A DNA stretch of 59,805 bases from Glutamicibacter sp. JC586 (GCF_009805585.1 NZ_VHIN01000008.1:1-59805); one strand, 5' to 3'; counted from the first letter of the stretch, positions 17,394-26,812 are shown. The notes: a model not told the origin generated them from the sequence alone. Translations and numbers: made by a program.

Positions 17394-17455
17394 AGCAGTT
17401 CCCCTCCACCCCCTGCAGCATGTGCTGCATCACCCCTCTTGAAAAGGCTCTAGCC

Positions 17456-18391
17456 ATGACTACCAATGCTTTAACAAGCAAGTCATCGACTTCAGGCCGC
17501 ATGGGTGACAAGATCTTCTCCGGCGCAGCACTAGCCGCCGGCATCCTGATCCTGGTCACTCTCTTTGCGGTTGCAGTCTTCTTGCTGATCCAAGCGCTAC
17601 CGACGTTCTTTGCCGATCCGGCAGAGGTTTCCGGTGGTCAAGGATTCTTCACCTACATCTGGCCAATCGTTGTCGGCACCGTGATCGCGGCAGCTATTGC
17701 GCTTCTTATCGCTACCCCAGTAGGCCTGGGCGTGGCACTGTTTATCTCGCACTTCGCTCCGCGCAAGGTCGCCGGCCCGCTGGGCTACGTCATCGACCTG
17801 CTGGCAGCAATCCCATCGGTCATCTACGGTGCCTGGGGCTACATGGTGCTGGCACCAACCCTGGTGCCCGGTTTTGAATGGCTTTCTAAGAACCTCGGAT
17901 TCATCCCACTGTTTGAAGGCCCCGCCTCGCAGACCGGCAAGACCATGCTCACCGCCGGCATTGTGCTGGCCGTGATGGTGCTGCCGATCATCACCTCGCT
18001 GAGCCGCGAAATCTTCTTGCAGACACCAAAGCTGCATGAGGAAGCCGCCCTAGCTTTGGGCGCAACCCGCTGGGAAATGATCAAAACCGCAGTCATTCCA
18101 TTCGCTCGACCTGGCATCATCTCGGCAGTCATGCTGGGCCTGGGTCGCGCACTGGGTGAAACCATGGCGGTGGCACTGGTACTGTCCACCGGCAACCTGA
18201 TCCCATCGCTGATCAAGACCGGCAACCAGACCATCGCCGCAGAAATCGCCTTGAACTTCCCAGAAGCCTTCGGTCTGCGCCTGTCTGAACTGATCGCAGC
18301 CGGCCTGGTCCTGTTCCTGATCACCCTGCTGGTGAACATCATCGCCCGTGGCATCATCTCCCGCCACAAGGAATTCTCGGGGGCTAACTAA
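17456..18391 (+). CDS. pstC: phosphate ABC transporter permease PstC
   Basis: A 311-aa permease with six membrane helices and the binding-protein-dependent transport loop LGATRWEMIKTAVIPFARPGI. It forms the membrane channel with PstA. ATG 17456 is used because AAAGG lies 9 nt upstream and MTTNAL begins a normal soluble tail; a longer frame to 17420 lacks a site. Its TAA overlaps the pstA ATG by one base (TAATG), which implies coupled translation. Confidence 0.95.
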   Translation: MTTNALTSKSSTSGRMGDKIFSGAALAAGILILVTLFAVAVFLLIQALPTFFADPAEVSGGQGFFTYIWPIVVGTVIAAAIALLIATPVGLGVALFISHFAPRKVAGPLGYVIDLLAAIPSVIYGAWGYMVLAPTLVPGFEWLSKNLGFIPLFEGPASQTGKTMLTAGIVLAVMVLPIITSLSREIFLQTPKLHEEAALALGATRWEMIKTAVIPFARPGIISAVMLGLGRALGETMAVALVLSTGNLIPSLIKTGNQTIAAEIALNFPEAFGLRLSELIAAGLVLFLITLLVNIIARGIISRHKEFSGAN

Positions 18392-19533
18392 TGAGTGCAA
18401 CCACCACCAACCCTCGACATAGCACCGGAGGCACCCCAGTCCCTCCGGCGCGTAAACGCAATTCTTTGGCCAAGGGCAAACTGCCCAAGTGGGCTATCTG
18501 GGCCGTGGCTGCCGGCGCGATCATCATCGGCGCTGCAGCCTCCACGCTGACCGGCTTCAACATCGCAGCTTTCGCGATCTACTCGGCGATCATCTTCCTT
18601 GTTGCCGCCACCATCATCACTACCGTGGTGGAAGGCAAGCGTCGCGGTACCAACGCGATGTGGACCTACCTGATCTACGCTTGCTTCATCGTGGCGCTGA
18701 TTCCACTGGCCTCGGTACTTTACACAGTGCTCGAAAAGGGCCTGCCAGGTATCAACAGCCACTTCCTGTTCAGCTCCATGAACGGCGTAACCGGCGCGGT
18801 AGATAACCAGAGTGTCAACGACGGCGCCCCAGTGGTCGGCGGCGCCTACCACGCGGTGATGGGCACCTTGCTGATCACCCTATGGGCAACCTTGATCTCG
18901 GTACCGGTGGGCATGCTCACCGCGGTCTACCTGGTTGAATACGGCCAAGGCAAGACGCTGTCCAAGGCCATCACTTTCTTCGTGGACGTGATGACAGGTA
19001 TCCCTTCGATCGTGGCTGGTTTGTTCGCAGCAGCCTTCTTCGGCATGATCCTTGGCCCAAGTGCCCGCATGGGTATTGTCGCCGCCGTCGCGTTGAGCGT
19101 CCTGATGATTCCAACAGTGGTTCGCTCCACCGAAGAAATGCTCAAGATCGTCCCGAACGAACTACGCGAAGCTTCTTACGCACTGGGTGTACGCCGCTGG
19201 CGCACCATCTTGAAGGTTGTAGTTCCTACCGCGATTTCCGGCATCGCCTCGGGTGTCACCCTGGCCATCGCCCGCGTGATCGGTGAAACCGCACCAATTC
19301 TGGTCACTGCCGGCATCGCCAGCCAGATCAACATGAACGTCTTCGCGAACTGGATGTCCACGCTGCCGACCTTCATCTACTACCAGATCATGAACCCGAC
19401 CAGCCCGACCAACGTCGATCCATCGGTGCAGCGCGCCTGGGCCGCAGCCCTGCTGCTGATCCTGATGGTGATGGCACTGAATTTGATCGCCCGCCTGGTC
19501 GCATCGATCTTCGCTCCCAAGAAAGGCCGTTGA
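18391..19533 (+). CDS. pstA: phosphate ABC transporter permease PstA
   Basis: A 380-aa permease partner of PstC. It has six or seven membrane helices and the coupling loop LGVRRWRTILKVVVPTAISGI. The first 35 residues are Pro, Thr and Lys rich and longer than in many PstA proteins. Two helices (about 38-85) precede the ABC-permease core. It overlaps the end of pstC by one base and is followed by pstB 45 nt later. Confidence 0.95.
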   Translation: MSATTTNPRHSTGGTPVPPARKRNSLAKGKLPKWAIWAVAAGAIIIGAAASTLTGFNIAAFAIYSAIIFLVAATIITTVVEGKRRGTNAMWTYLIYACFIVALIPLASVLYTVLEKGLPGINSHFLFSSMNGVTGAVDNQSVNDGAPVVGGAYHAVMGTLLITLWATLISVPVGMLTAVYLVEYGQGKTLSKAITFFVDVMTGIPSIVAGLFAAAFFGMILGPSARMGIVAAVALSVLMIPTVVRSTEEMLKIVPNELREASYALGVRRWRTILKVVVPTAISGIASGVTLAIARVIGETAPILVTAGIASQINMNVFANWMSTLPTFIYYQIMNPTSPTNVDPSVQRAWAAALLLILMVMALNLIARLVASIFAPKKGR

Positions 19534-19578
19534 GCTAAGGCTCCGGTTCTATCCACCCAAACTTTTCAAGGATAAATC

Positions 19579-20358
<780 letters not shown>

Positions 20359-20443
20359 AGATTTCGGCTGCCGCCACCTTTTAGCGTAGGTGGCATCCGA
20401 ACCGGAAGGGGGGTCTTCCGGGGATCCTGGAGGGGATCACCGC

Positions 20444-20473
20444 CAGCGGCGCATCGATAACGATGCGCCGCTG
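20444..20473 (+). terminator. pstSCAB terminator
   Basis: A perfect 13-bp stem (20444-20456 with 20461-20473; arm CAGCGGCGCATCG), loop ATAA, then CGTTTTA. Confidence 0.85.
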
Positions 20474-20498
20474 CGTTTTAAGTTCCTTAGAAATTTCA

Positions 20499-20550
20499 TG
20501 TAAAGCACCCTTGACTGTAAAGAGCGCTTGTCTGTAAAGTGGGCTTTACA
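20499..20550 (+). promoter_or_regulatory. triple tandem palindromic operator upstream of the membrane-protein/HTH pair
   Basis: TGTAAAG occurs at 20499, 20516 and 20533, exactly 17 bp apart. Each is followed after 4 nt by an inverted CTT-type arm. The last one is perfect: TGTAAAG-TGGG-CTTTACA (20533-20550). TTGACT (20511-20516), a good -35 sequence, lies within the array. It is a likely repressor array for the downstream operon; the HTH protein at 21103 is the obvious candidate. Confidence 0.6.
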
Positions 20551-20573
20551 TCAAGTCGAACGGGGAGCTGGAC

Positions 20574-21047
20574 ATGGACACAAAGGCTGTCGCTCAAAAT
20601 AAATGGGGTCGAGCACGATTTGGCGGATCACAAACACTGCTTCTTCTACTCTCGATCTTGGGAGGCATTGTGATTTCGGCGGTGATCGCGTGCCTCATTG
20701 TTCAGTTTGGCCCAGAGGCCCCAGTTCAGCGCAAGGTGCTCGCAGCTGTCATTGCCGCGATCATCATGCTTCCTGTTGCATTCGCACTGTGTTGGCTAAT
20801 CATGCTGGACAGGGACACGCTCGCGGGAGCGGTTAAAGATCCCGATTCTTCGATTGAAGGACGGTGGCTTGAGAAGGCTGGTTTCAGTACCTTAGGCGAC
20901 ATCGTGGCTGTCGCCGGACTGGCTGCTACAGCATTGACCATCTTCAAAGTTGATATTCCGGCCAGTAACGCGCTGCTTGTCGTAGTGGGCCTAGCATTTG
21001 TTGATATGGCTATTCGCTACCTGATGCTCAAGAAGGTGGACGGCTAA
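20574..21047 (+). CDS. four-helix membrane protein paired with an HTH regulator
   Basis: A 157-aa integral membrane protein. Four hydrophobic helices lie at about 23-47, 53-77, 100-122 and 128-150. Acidic and basic residues sit in the loop DRDTLAGAVKDPDSS. A Shine-Dalgarno GGGGAG lies upstream. It resembles the DUF2975-like membrane proteins that are commonly encoded beside small YozG-type Cro/C1 regulators, but I cannot assign a named family with certainty. The HTH gene follows 55 nt later on the same strand. Confidence 0.7.
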   Translation: MDTKAVAQNKWGRARFGGSQTLLLLLSILGGIVISAVIACLIVQFGPEAPVQRKVLAAVIAAIIMLPVAFALCWLIMLDRDTLAGAVKDPDSSIEGRWLEKAGFSTLGDIVAVAGLAATALTIFKVDIPASNALLVVVGLAFVDMAIRYLMLKKVDG

Positions 21048-21102
21048 TGTTCGTAGTGACTATTCACAACGGGCACCAACTGACTATGCGAACGGTTAGC
21101 TA

Positions 21103-21300
21103 GTGGAGAATAATCTCAGTGACTACCGCAAAGAACGCGGCCTATCTCAACAAGCCTTGGCCGACGAGCTAGGGGTATCTCGGCAAACCATTATCTCCTT
21201 GGAAAAAGGCCGCTACGATCCGTCTTTGCCGCTGGCCTTTAAGCTCGCCAGTCTCTTTGCCTGCCACATCGAAGATCTCTTTATCCCTGAGGAGAACTAG
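21103..21300 (+). CDS. small Cro/C1-type HTH transcriptional regulator
   Basis: A 65-aa XRE-family regulator, almost entirely one helix-turn-helix domain. The HTH is QQALADELGVSRQTIISLEKGRYDPSLPLAFKLA, of the YozG/HTH_3 type, ending with the acidic tail IEDLFIPEEN. The start is GTG 21103, without a clear ribosome site. It probably regulates its own operon through the 17-bp-spaced palindromes at 20499-20550. Its TAG overlaps the convergent pit gene stop by 3 nt (shared CTAG). Confidence 0.85.
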   Translation: MENNLSDYRKERGLSQQALADELGVSRQTIISLEKGRYDPSLPLAFKLASLFACHIEDLFIPEEN

Positions 21301-22325
21301 CTCCCGGCAAATAGCGGACGAGCCGCCAAGGTGAGTATGGCTCCACCAAAAACACAGACCACAGGGGTCAGCAACCAGTGCCAGACGACTTTATTCACGT
21401 TGCGCCAGGTGACCGATTCGAAGGCCTGATTTTTACCGGCACCAACAATACCGCTGGTCACCGCTTGCGTGGTGGACAGTGGCAGGTGCACCACCAAAGA
21501 ACCAACAAAAAGCATGCCCGCAGCAACTCCCTGGGCGATCATCCCGCGCAACGGATCAAAGTTCACCAGACGCCGACCCAGGGTGTAGGTGATGCGCCAG
21601 CCGCCCAGTAGCACGCCGAAGCTCAGGGCCGCGGCTGCGGTGAGCTGAATGGCCACGGTCAGTGGACCTGGATCCATGAGGTTTCCGGTAATCAATACCA
21701 GGCTCAGCAGCGCTCCGGTACGTTGCCCATCTTGAAGGCCAAGGCCCAAAGCCACAGCTCCCGCAGCGACCGCCTGGCCTGCCTTGGAGCCCTCATTAAC
21801 CGACCTGGAAGTGTTGTGGCGCAGGATCCACATCGCGGGGATGACAAGGAGGTAGGAAAGGGTAAAGGCAATCACTGAGGCGAGCACCATCGGGATAACC
21901 ACCGAAGAGAGCAATAGGTCCCACACGTTCCGAGTGGATTCATCACCCATGATCGCTGCCGCGCCACTGCCGCCGGCCAACGCCGAGAGCAAAGCGTGGG
22001 TGGAACTAATCGGTAATCCGCGCCACCAACAGTAAACGCCCCAGGCACCTGCCGCTAGCAGCCCGCAGATCAGTAGTTTCAGGCCGGCCACACCTGAGGG
22101 AACGTTAATGTTCAGCTCCTGCACAAGTGTCACACTCAACCCGGAGGTAGCCATGGTTCCGATGAACGCAAAAATGGCTGCCAAGGTGACTGCAACGGCT
22201 GGACTTAGCGCTCGGGTGCGCACCGACGCGGCAACCGCGGTGGAAGCATCGCGCATACCGTTGAGCACGGCGTAGGCCAAGGTGAGGGCCACTGCAATTG
22301 TGGTGAGGACCGAAATGAGAGCCAT
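21297..22325 (-). CDS. pit: PiT-family inorganic phosphate transporter
   Basis: A 342-aa low-affinity phosphate permease with about ten helices. The duplicated PiT signature is visible: NGMRDASTAVAASV in the N-terminal half and LPLSTTQAVTSGIVG in the C-terminal half. ISSTHALLSALAGG also fits the family. It starts 5 nt after the DUF47 gene upstream on the same strand, the usual pit-accessory pair. It converges with the HTH gene. Confidence 0.9.
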   Translation of the reverse strand: MALISVLTTIAVALTLAYAVLNGMRDASTAVAASVRTRALSPAVAVTLAAIFAFIGTMATSGLSVTLVQELNINVPSGVAGLKLLICGLLAAGAWGVYCWWRGLPISSTHALLSALAGGSGAAAIMGDESTRNVWDLLLSSVVIPMVLASVIAFTLSYLLVIPAMWILRHNTSRSVNEGSKAGQAVAAGAVALGLGLQDGQRTGALLSLVLITGNLMDPGPLTVAIQLTAAAALSFGVLLGGWRITYTLGRRLVNFDPLRGMIAQGVAAGMLFVGSLVVHLPLSTTQAVTSGIVGAGKNQAFESVTWRNVNKVVWHWLLTPVVCVFGGAILTLAARPLFAGS

Positions 22326-22330
22326 TGGCC

Positions 22331-22945
22331 TTAGGACTCCTTGACCAGCACGCGGCCCAAGTGGTCGGCGAACTGGCGCAGGGTATTAGCGGTCAGCATC
22401 AGCTGGTCCGCCACCTGCTGGTGGCGATGAATGGTGCCAGCCTTGGCGAAGTTGGCGATCTCATTGCCCCACACCAGATGGGTACGAGACGCGCGCTTTG
22501 AGAACTGCAACATTTGCAACCAGGTGTCTTCCAGATCATCCAAGTTGTTCAGTCGCTGCACCGCCTCGGAAGCTAGCTCGGCCAGCTGCGAAATGAGCTC
22601 CAACTGCTCCGAAGAACGTTCCGAGAGCGGGGTAGAGCCCACGGTCATGATCAGCTCGCCGGTGCCACGCAAATGCTCCATGGTCTCGTGTAAAAAGCGT
22701 GAGAGGGCATACATATCTTCACGTGGCAGTGGGCTGATGTAGCTGGTTCGCAGGTGGGTGAGCACCGCGTGCACCAAATCCGAAGCTTCGGCCTCTGCCG
22801 TGGCCAATTCGCGCAATTGTTCGTTGCGCGTGTCTGGGCTGCCGATCATTTCCGCCACATTGGCCACGGAACCTTTAATCGTGATGGTCAAAGCGCAAAG
22901 CAGCTCAATGCCACGCGAGGCTGAGGGGAAGACACGGAACTTCAC
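22331..22945 (-). CDS. DUF47 (PhoU-like) phosphate transport accessory protein
   Basis: A 204-aa all-helical protein of the DUF47/UPF0111 group, distantly PhoU-like. Such proteins are typically encoded just before PiT genes and are thought to control them. The helices carry EAEASDLVHAVLTHL and LARFLHETMEHLRG-like patterns. The start is GTG 22945 (MKFRVFP), a normal N-terminus for this family, without a visible Shine-Dalgarno. The pit gene follows after 5 nt. Confidence 0.85.
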   Translation of the reverse strand: MKFRVFPSASRGIELLCALTITIKGSVANVAEMIGSPDTRNEQLRELATAEAEASDLVHAVLTHLRTSYISPLPREDMYALSRFLHETMEHLRGTGELIMTVGSTPLSERSSEQLELISQLAELASEAVQRLNNLDDLEDTWLQMLQFSKRASRTHLVWGNEIANFAKAGTIHRHQQVADQLMLTANTLRQFADHLGRVLVKES

Positions 22946-23183
22946 TTTTTGGGCGCACCATTCGGATCGATTGCTTTTGGTACCAACGCTGAACAGTTTA
23001 CGGCGTGGAAGTTAACGACGTGGCCTTGAAGGTGCCGGACCGGGAACGCCTCTCGGCGGAAGGCCGCTCGAAGCGGCAGAATTTTGGAGCCCGGGGTTAC
23101 CAGCGGCCCGACACCGTTACCTAGTTTTCTCGCCTACTGCCCCTGCTGTCAACCGCAAGAAGCGTTGCGTGTAATTTCTCACG
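22946..23183 (-). other. leader region of the DUF47-pit operon, no gene
   Basis: A 238-nt non-coding stretch. Reading the minus strand it holds TTGACA (23142-23137, approximate), a GC-rich segment able to fold (a 6-bp hairpin at 23063-23077 with other G/C-rich arms), then GTTAACT (23016-23010) and GTTCAGC (22994-22988). Those two motifs are 22 bp apart, so they could be two PHO-box units in 11-bp phase. No known riboswitch was recognised. Confidence 0.4.
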
Positions 23184-24395
23184 CTAACGACGCAGATTCT
23201 TCTCTGCGCCGCTGAGGCACAACAGTGCGCAGCAGAACCAGATAGCTCCCGCCGGTCCCAATCCGGCGGCTACAGAACTTGAGATAACGGGTAAAGCCAC
23301 TTGTCCGAGGCGGTTTCCCATCAGGCGCACGGCAAGTGCGGAGCCACGGTCCACGGTGGGAACCGAAGTAGAAATCATGGTCATGGTCATCGGCTGACCC
23401 AACCCCAAGAAGAAGCCACCAACCAACAACGCCAATCCTGAGGCCCACAAAACGTCGATGAATGTCGGAGCCAACGCGATAGATACACCGGAAATGTACA
23501 GGCTAGCCACCAGCATCTGGTGTCGGTCAAAGTGAGCGGACAGCTTCGGGATGAACAAGCGAGAGACTACCGAGGCGCAACCACGAATGGCCAAAAGCAC
23601 ACCAACTGCTGCTGGTGTGACGTCATGTTTCTCCGCAACCAGTGGCAGGAAGGCGGTGAGGATATCGAGCATTGACAGCAAGGTCAGCGACGCAAACATA
23701 TGCGAAACCATGCCTCTGACCTTCAGGATCGAACCAATGGACGCGGTGGAGCGCTCTGGCCGGGCGCTACTCACAGACTTGGAAACACGAGGCTGGAAAT
23801 TTGGAAGCAGGAACGGCACCGCTAATAAAGCTACGCCCACCCCGATCCACAAGGACAGGTTGATGTCGGCGATTCGTTGAGCCGAGTGCGCATCCGTACC
23901 GGTACCCAGCACCAATCCGCCCATCAAAGGACCCAGGAACTGTCCGGCCGCATACGCGGCGGTGAACCAACCGAAGCCTTTGTCTAGATCTTTATCGGGG
24001 AAGAATCGTGCAATGGAGGATTGCCCACCGATGGTGAAGACTAGGTGCCCCAAGCCCAACACCGCGCTGCTCAGGGCAACACTCAGGGCATTGGGGGAGA
24101 GATTGATTCCCACGCCACCTAGCGCGAGCAACGCTACGCCGGTGACCATAAGGAATCGGATACGCGAAATGCGTGAGCTCACCCGACCCAACAGCATGGC
24201 GGTAAATAGCGGCAAAATTGCGTAGGCGGCGGTCACCGCACCCACAGTAAAGGAGCCGGAACCAAAAGAAATGAGTTTATAGGTAGTAACTGGTCGAATG
24301 AGGTTCAGCGCCGCTTGGGACAGTAACCCGGTGGCAATCAAAACCACCAACCAACGCATGATCCCTGAAGAACTTGATTTCGATTCAGCGACCAC
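23184..24395 (-). CDS. MFS transporter
   Basis: A 403-aa, twelve-helix major facilitator protein. The loop 2-3 motif GRVSSRISRIRFL is present, and the two halves are joined by a basic hydrophilic loop (ARPERSTASI). A GTG start gives a soluble tail of 13 residues before the first helix. It is the third MFS gene type in the window and its substrate is unknown. It stands alone, between the DUF47 leader and the 24458 gene. Confidence 0.85.
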   Translation of the reverse strand: MVAESKSSSSGIMRWLVVLIATGLLSQAALNLIRPVTTYKLISFGSGSFTVGAVTAAYAILPLFTAMLLGRVSSRISRIRFLMVTGVALLALGGVGINLSPNALSVALSSAVLGLGHLVFTIGGQSSIARFFPDKDLDKGFGWFTAAYAAGQFLGPLMGGLVLGTGTDAHSAQRIADINLSLWIGVGVALLAVPFLLPNFQPRVSKSVSSARPERSTASIGSILKVRGMVSHMFASLTLLSMLDILTAFLPLVAEKHDVTPAAVGVLLAIRGCASVVSRLFIPKLSAHFDRHQMLVASLYISGVSIALAPTFIDVLWASGLALLVGGFFLGLGQPMTMTMISTSVPTVDRGSALAVRLMGNRLGQVALPVISSSVAAGLGPAGAIWFCCALLCLSGAEKNLRR

Positions 24396-24457
24396 ACGTA
24401 CCTGCCTAAAATTACTTGGTTAGTTCCTCATCTATCCTAGAACTGCGCCAAAGCAAT

Positions 24458-25123
24458 TTAGTCCAAGGCATCTTGACGCCAAAGCCGTGCGCAAACTTCC
24501 AAATCATCTGCGGTCTTACTCAAGGCCCGAGCCTGTGCGGTTAATCTGGTTCCGCGTTCACTGTTGGACAGGTCCGCGGCATCAGCGTGCTCGGTCATTC
24601 CCAGTACCAACACACGGCAGTAAGCGGCCGTGCGCTCCAACGCGTGGGCGAAGTCCCCGTTGAACGCTCCAGTAAGAATGGAGCCAGTCATATTCTTCAG
24701 TTCCTCTGCCGTAGGAGGCTCGGCAACCCCTGCCACAATCCGCTCAACTTGGGCGCGTTGGGCTCCGGCTTGGAACCGCGCCGAGTGCACCTCCGGTTTG
24801 TTCATGGTCGCCGCGCGAACAGCATATAGACGCCATAAGGCCCCGGGCAATGAATGTGCAGGAGCTTCGCTCCACAGTTCGGCCAAAACTTCCAGGCCTT
24901 CGTCTTCAGCCACAGCGATCAGTCGGTTGGAAACTTCCGGGTCGTCATTGGCAATTCCGCGACGCACAAAGGCCTGGGCAGAAAGGTGCGCAGCTTCTGA
25001 AACCCGCGCCGGGTCTGCCCCACCTTCGTAGGGCTCAAATTCTTCCGGGGAGAAGGGGCGTGGTTTGTGATGTCGGTATCCGGCATCCTGGGCGACTTTT
25101 GATCCTGCGCGTGCACCTTTCAT
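24458..25123 (-). CDS. conserved actinobacterial hypothetical protein
   Basis: A 221-aa, Ala-rich, mostly helical soluble protein without signal peptide or membrane helix. It starts with a basic stretch followed by RPFSPEEFEPYEGGADP and continues with long amphipathic helices. I do not recognise a domain. The ATG lies 7 nt after TATTCT (25136-25131, minus strand) with no Shine-Dalgarno, so a leaderless transcript is likely. The nearest downstream gene, on the same strand, is the MFS gene 62 nt away. Confidence 0.75.
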   Translation of the reverse strand: MKGARAGSKVAQDAGYRHHKPRPFSPEEFEPYEGGADPARVSEAAHLSAQAFVRRGIANDDPEVSNRLIAVAEDEGLEVLAELWSEAPAHSLPGALWRLYAVRAATMNKPEVHSARFQAGAQRAQVERIVAGVAEPPTAEELKNMTGSILTGAFNGDFAHALERTAAYCRVLVLGMTEHADAADLSNSERGTRLTAQARALSKTADDLEVCARLWRQDALD

Positions 25124-25283
25124 AGCTTCCAGAATACTCGCCGAACCTTGGTGCTTCGTTAACGAGTGCGCCGTCGCATAGCGCGCGGGATTCAGCCGAA
25201 TCTAAGCTCACTCGACGCGCTCAAACCGCCGATTAATACTCACGCGGTTCTTTCGGGTAGTATGGATTTTGGCCTTGTGCCGT

Positions 25284-25356
25284 GCGCCTTTAGCTCAGTT
25301 GGTAGAGCACTGGACTTTTAATCCATTGGTCGCGGGTTCGACCCCCGCAGGGCGCA
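25284..25356 (+). tRNA. tRNA-Lys (anticodon TTT)
   Basis: A 73-nt cloverleaf: acceptor GCGCCTT pairing with AGGGCGC, D-arm GCTC-AGTTGGTA-GAGC, anticodon loop CTTTTAA with anticodon TTT, and T-arm CGGG-TTCGACC-CCCG. The CCA is not encoded. TAGTAT at 25258-25263 is a likely -10. A strong hairpin follows at 25365-25408. Confidence 0.97.
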
Positions 25357-25364
25357 CAAAACAT

Positions 25365-25408
25365 GAAAATAGGATCCAGCTTGCTCCTGCAAGCTGGATC
25401 CTATTTTC
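25365..25408 (+). terminator. bidirectional terminator after tRNA-Lys
   Basis: A perfect 20-bp stem (25365-25384 with 25389-25408) and loop TCCT. It has A-rich and T-rich edges on both strands, so it can end the tRNA transcript and the abiE transcript coming from the right. Confidence 0.9.
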
Positions 25409-25423
25409 GTCTTAGGTGCGGGA

Positions 25424-26244
25424 CTAGGCGGGCCGGCTAGCCCGGCGTTGTTGTGGCTTGGTCGATGCGGGAGATACATCTGTTGCCACGTCGAGACCCT
25501 CGGCTGCTTCAGCGTAGAGTCCGTCCCAGTAGGGTCCTTCGGTGGCCGTCGGAGGCCATGTGTGGGCTTTGCGGTAGGTGAATAGGCGCAGGCAGGTTGC
25601 TTTGACTTGTGCAAGGTCTAATTGTTCGTGGGTTCCTAAAAGCTGCAGGTCCACAAGGTCCCTGGCCCGGTCGCCGCCGGGGATGGTGGAGGCGTGAATT
25701 TTCTGGGCGATCTGATGATCCGCAGGCATGACTGGCACAGGTGAGGGTTCCGGGAAGCCCAGAGAGGTGAACATATCGGTGAGGCCTGGTGCCAGAATCG
25801 GTTCAGGATTTTCGGCATCCCCGATTTCATTGTGTCCAAGTTCGAAGGGAACGGTGCATCAGGCTTTGCCCTTGTATGCGATTTTGATCTCGAAGGGTTT
25901 CATAACGTAGGCAGCTGGGACTCCTTCGGGTTTCGGCGGTTTCTTCTCTATTAGGCGGCCGGTGAAACCTTCCCATCCTTCAATGAGGCGCTCTTCGAAT
26001 TCTTCGCGGAATTTTGCTAGCCCACTCGCGCGTGCCGCATCGAGGTCGCGGGTGAATCGTGTCGCAGTGCCATAGCGAAGCGCCATGGCACTGCCACCTT
26101 TGACGGCTCTTCAGGAAGGAGCTGTCCGACGATCACCAGAGCCATGGAAGTTTGACGGCGGGCAATAAGGAGATCTTCGCCTTCAAGATTCTTTATACGT
26201 TGCTTGAGCGCTGTCAGGTTAGCCGGAGCGGAGGGATAATTCAT
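25424..26244 (-). pseudogene. broken AbiEii-type nucleotidyltransferase toxin gene
   Basis: The nucleotidyltransferase toxin partner of AbiEi, broken twice. The first part starts at ATG 26244 (MNYPSAPANLTALK) and is in frame until about 26097. There one G seems lost from an AAAGGTGG run; restoring it gives SKGGSAMALRYGTATRFTRDLD, the expected catalytic GGSA-type segment. The frame then continues to a TGA at 25859-25861 after IAYKGKA. The same frame resumes past the stop with CTVPFELGHNEIGDA and HQIAQKIHA. A TGG-to-TGA change would explain the stop, as Trp fits there. The toxin is therefore probably inactive. Confidence 0.85.
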
Positions 26245-26777
26245 GGGGAAAGTTCCTTTCGCACGTGGCGCCATTCTGAAGTGGTAAGCAGCCCCTCAGC
26301 ACGGGCTTGGGCTGCGGCGTCGCAGAGTCGTGACGCAGGAATTCTCCCGCGGCATTCCAGGATCGCGTCGGCAACCGGTTGGGAGCGGATCCCATGATAG
26401 TTGCTCACTTTGGTGCCTTCTGGGACTCGGACAAGATTGATGTAGCTGGGTAGAGCCCTGCGGATCCTTTGATGTGTTCCCACGGTAATTTTGCGTGGGT
26501 TCACGTCTCCTAGACCGAGAAGGGCAAGGACGGATTCCCCGCGTAAATGCGAATCTCCGCCAGCGCGCAACGTGGCTTCTGCGAACTGGTCATGTTCAGT
26601 GGGAGGGATGTCGGCGACCCGGTAGAGCCGATAGCCATAATGCTCCAAGCCACCCCTGGCGGCAAGTTTCGGCAGCTCTATAGCTGGAACACCAGCTTCT
26701 GCTGCATCGGCTACTGTGACATAGCCATGATTGTCATAGGCGATCTCTCGCAAGACGTCTCGGTAGCTTTGTTTCAT
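26241..26777 (-). CDS. AbiEi-type antitoxin/transcriptional repressor
   Basis: A 178-aa protein of the AbiEi antitoxin family (type IV toxin-antitoxin). An N-terminal winged HTH spans about 1-80, with AREIAYDNHGYVTVADAAEAGV and RVADIPPTEHDQFAEA as typical stretches. A C-terminal antitoxin domain follows. ATG 26777 is used, 6 nt after TATAAT (26789-26784); the frame further upstream would cross the operator. Its stop overlaps the AbiEii ATG by 4 nt (ATGA). It appears intact although the partner toxin gene is broken. This region looks more AT-rich than its neighbours. Confidence 0.85.
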   Translation of the reverse strand: MKQSYRDVLREIAYDNHGYVTVADAAEAGVPAIELPKLAARGGLEHYGYRLYRVADIPPTEHDQFAEATLRAGGDSHLRGESVLALLGLGDVNPRKITVGTHQRIRRALPSYINLVRVPEGTKVSNYHGIRSQPVADAILECRGRIPASRLCDAAAQARAEGLLTTSEWRHVRKELSP

Positions 26778-26783
26778 GTCAAT

Positions 26784-26812
26784 ATTATACCGATATCGGT
26801 ATAAAATTGACA
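26784..26812 (-). promoter_or_regulatory. abiE promoter and palindromic operator
   Basis: On the minus strand: TGTCAA (26812-26807), 17 nt, TATAAT (26789-26784). A perfect 20-bp palindrome TTATACCGATATCGGTATAA (26785-26804) covers the -10 and spacer. AbiEi antitoxins are known to repress their own promoter by binding inverted repeats. Confidence 0.7.

Noticed and set aside
16417-17559. 380-codon frame antisense to pstS
   Set aside because: No domain, cysteine/glycine-rich unlikely composition, and fully covered by pstS, which has a clear signal peptide and motifs.
22946-23183. Known riboswitch in the DUF47-pit leader
   Set aside because: No match to a recognised riboswitch consensus; only GC-rich hairpin potential.
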